DNA of 44,144 bases, taken from the NCBI GenBank assembly GCA_021771755.1, contig JAETOL010000020.1, positions 1 through 44,144 of the forward strand. The letters run 5' to 3'. Source of the DNA: Lachnospiraceae bacterium. Its GTDB lineage: Bacteria > Bacillota > Clostridia > Lachnospirales > Lachnospiraceae. The stretch's first letter is position 1. Each line of letters opens with the position of its first letter. Positions 43,342 to 44,144 of the stretch are shown in pieces. The notes under the pieces were generated by a model. That model was not told the origin of the DNA. It saw nothing but the letters and a program-made list of their open reading frames with translations, and did no database searches. The translations under genes and the position numbers were made by a program.

Positions 43342-43549
43342 ACCTTATCATATTTTCTCATAAAACCGCCCAATAGTCCAGTCAAAATTTGTAAAAAAAT
43401 ATGAGGATTTCCTGTCATTTCTTATAATTTAAGCCAATATTCTCCAAAACGGGAGTTTGACACATCATTTTTATAACTTTCCTTAGAAACCCTTTATTCA
43501 AGCCATTTAAGGCTTATTTTTTTGTCAAATTTTTTAAATTTATTAGTGC

Positions 43550-44050
43550 TTGTTTGTGCTTTTTAAAACTTCATCCCATATCTATAAAAAACTGGGAAAG
43601 ATGAACGATCTCCTTGCACAGTTCGATAACGATAAGGAGAAGATGATGGAGTGGGCCAGAAACGAGGCTAAGAAAGAAACGGAACTCTACAATCAAAAAA
43701 ATGGAAAAGTGTCCGTAGATTTTTCCCAAGGAGCTCGTATCATGAAGAATGAACAGCGACTCTTTAATGTCGGGTATCTCTTTCTTCAGTCTCTTGTTAC
43801 CGAGCTCCGTCTGGATAAAATCTGCCGGTCAATCAAAGGGCGCCACAAGTATCAGTATGATCTGCTCGCTGTTTTTACAGATTTGATCTATGCACGTATC
43901 CTCCATCCTTCCAGTAAACGTGAAAGTTATGAATACTGCAAGACTCTACTAGAACCACCGAAGTATCATTTACAGGATGTTTACCGTGCCCTTTCCGTTA
44001 TTGCCGAAGAATCCGATTTTATACAGAGTGAACCAATGGTATTTAGATAA
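43550..44050 (+). pseudogene. IS1634-type transposase fragment
   Basis: A 166-residue reading frame whose residues 18-158 match the N-terminal region of IS1634-family transposases (SVDFSQGARIMKNEQRLFNVGYLFLQSLVTEL, KYQYDLLAVFTDLIYARILHPSSKRESYEYCKTL, YHLQDVYRALSVIAEESDFIQSE). The DDE catalytic domain is missing: sequence diverges after SDFIQSE and stops. The first residues (MFVLFKTSS) are not transposase-like either, so the 5' end is also lost. It is a remnant, not an active element. No terminal repeats were seen. Confidence 0.78.
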
Positions 44051-44144
44051 TAACTTCAATTTAATATCAGTAGGGTCTAACAAAAAATTTATATATAACA
44101 CTTGACATATAAGCCAAAATATGCGGCCGCTCTCGCTACAGATC
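44051..44144. other. right-edge sequence after the transposase remnant
   Basis: AT-rich tail without coding signal. It contains GCGGCCGC (44123-44130), an 8-bp GC palindrome that stands out in an AT-rich setting. It may be natural or a boundary artefact. Confidence 0.35.

Noticed and set aside
44123..44130. Vector or adapter sequence at the right edge
   Set aside because: Only one rare restriction site; no recognised vector sequence nearby, so no claim is made.

Overview
The window looks like a chromosomal segment of a low-to-mid GC, spore-lineage Clostridia, most likely Lachnospiraceae. Grounds: Gram-positive ribosome-binding sites of the AGGAGG type before almost every gene; a SigH-type sigma factor next to rlmB, mrnC and cysS; a T-box leader and a tandem glycine riboswitch; a GGGtGRT-family protein with a NifU-like scaffold; an EFR1 ferredoxin; and a TipAS-type MerR regulator. 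No genus can be assigned from sequence alone. I find no tRNA gene, no complete rRNA gene, no CRISPR array and no prophage. The only transposon material is a broken IS1634-type transposase at the right edge.

Left part (1-16.8 kb): two overlapping paralogous HTH genes (332-2685) on the + strand, then a long block on the - strand. The block runs as gene groups: G1P-dehydrogenase homologue, ispF, cysS, mrnC, rlmB, sigH, and a small acidic membrane protein. To their right are ridA; a secreted serine hydrolase with wall-binding-like repeats; a PDDEXK-XPD helicase fusion; an HPr-like protein without the phosphorylatable histidine; and a radical-SAM plus DUF4130 DNA-repair pair. The repair pair sits behind a promoter with two LexA-like boxes. 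Aspartokinase follows.

Middle part (16.9-31.5 kb): a tightly packed - strand group larB, larC, patatin, AGCS symporter, trmO. It is preceded by a leader that ends in an intrinsic terminator hairpin just upstream of the larB ribosome-binding site, which implies attenuation. Next come a secreted FnIII protein, an aldose-1-epimerase homologue, and a TipAS-MerR regulator with a textbook 19-bp-spacer promoter. An EFR1 ferredoxin with a TraX-like membrane protein, a lone purC, a trmH-alkD pair, and a second AGCS symporter behind a tandem glycine riboswitch complete this part.

Right part (31.6-44.1 kb): an M20 peptidase; a BASS-family transporter behind a T-box leader (candidate specifier AUC, isoleucine); a MATE exporter; and a divergent cassette of a TetR regulator against an RND/MMPL transporter plus a 901-residue secreted heptad-repeat protein, with three near-identical 13-bp operators in the divergent promoter region. 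The GGGtGRT/Fe-S scaffold pair and the IS remnant end the window. The most promising system-level items are the TetR/MMPL/heptad-repeat cassette, the larBC attenuator operon, and the LexA-boxed repair pair.
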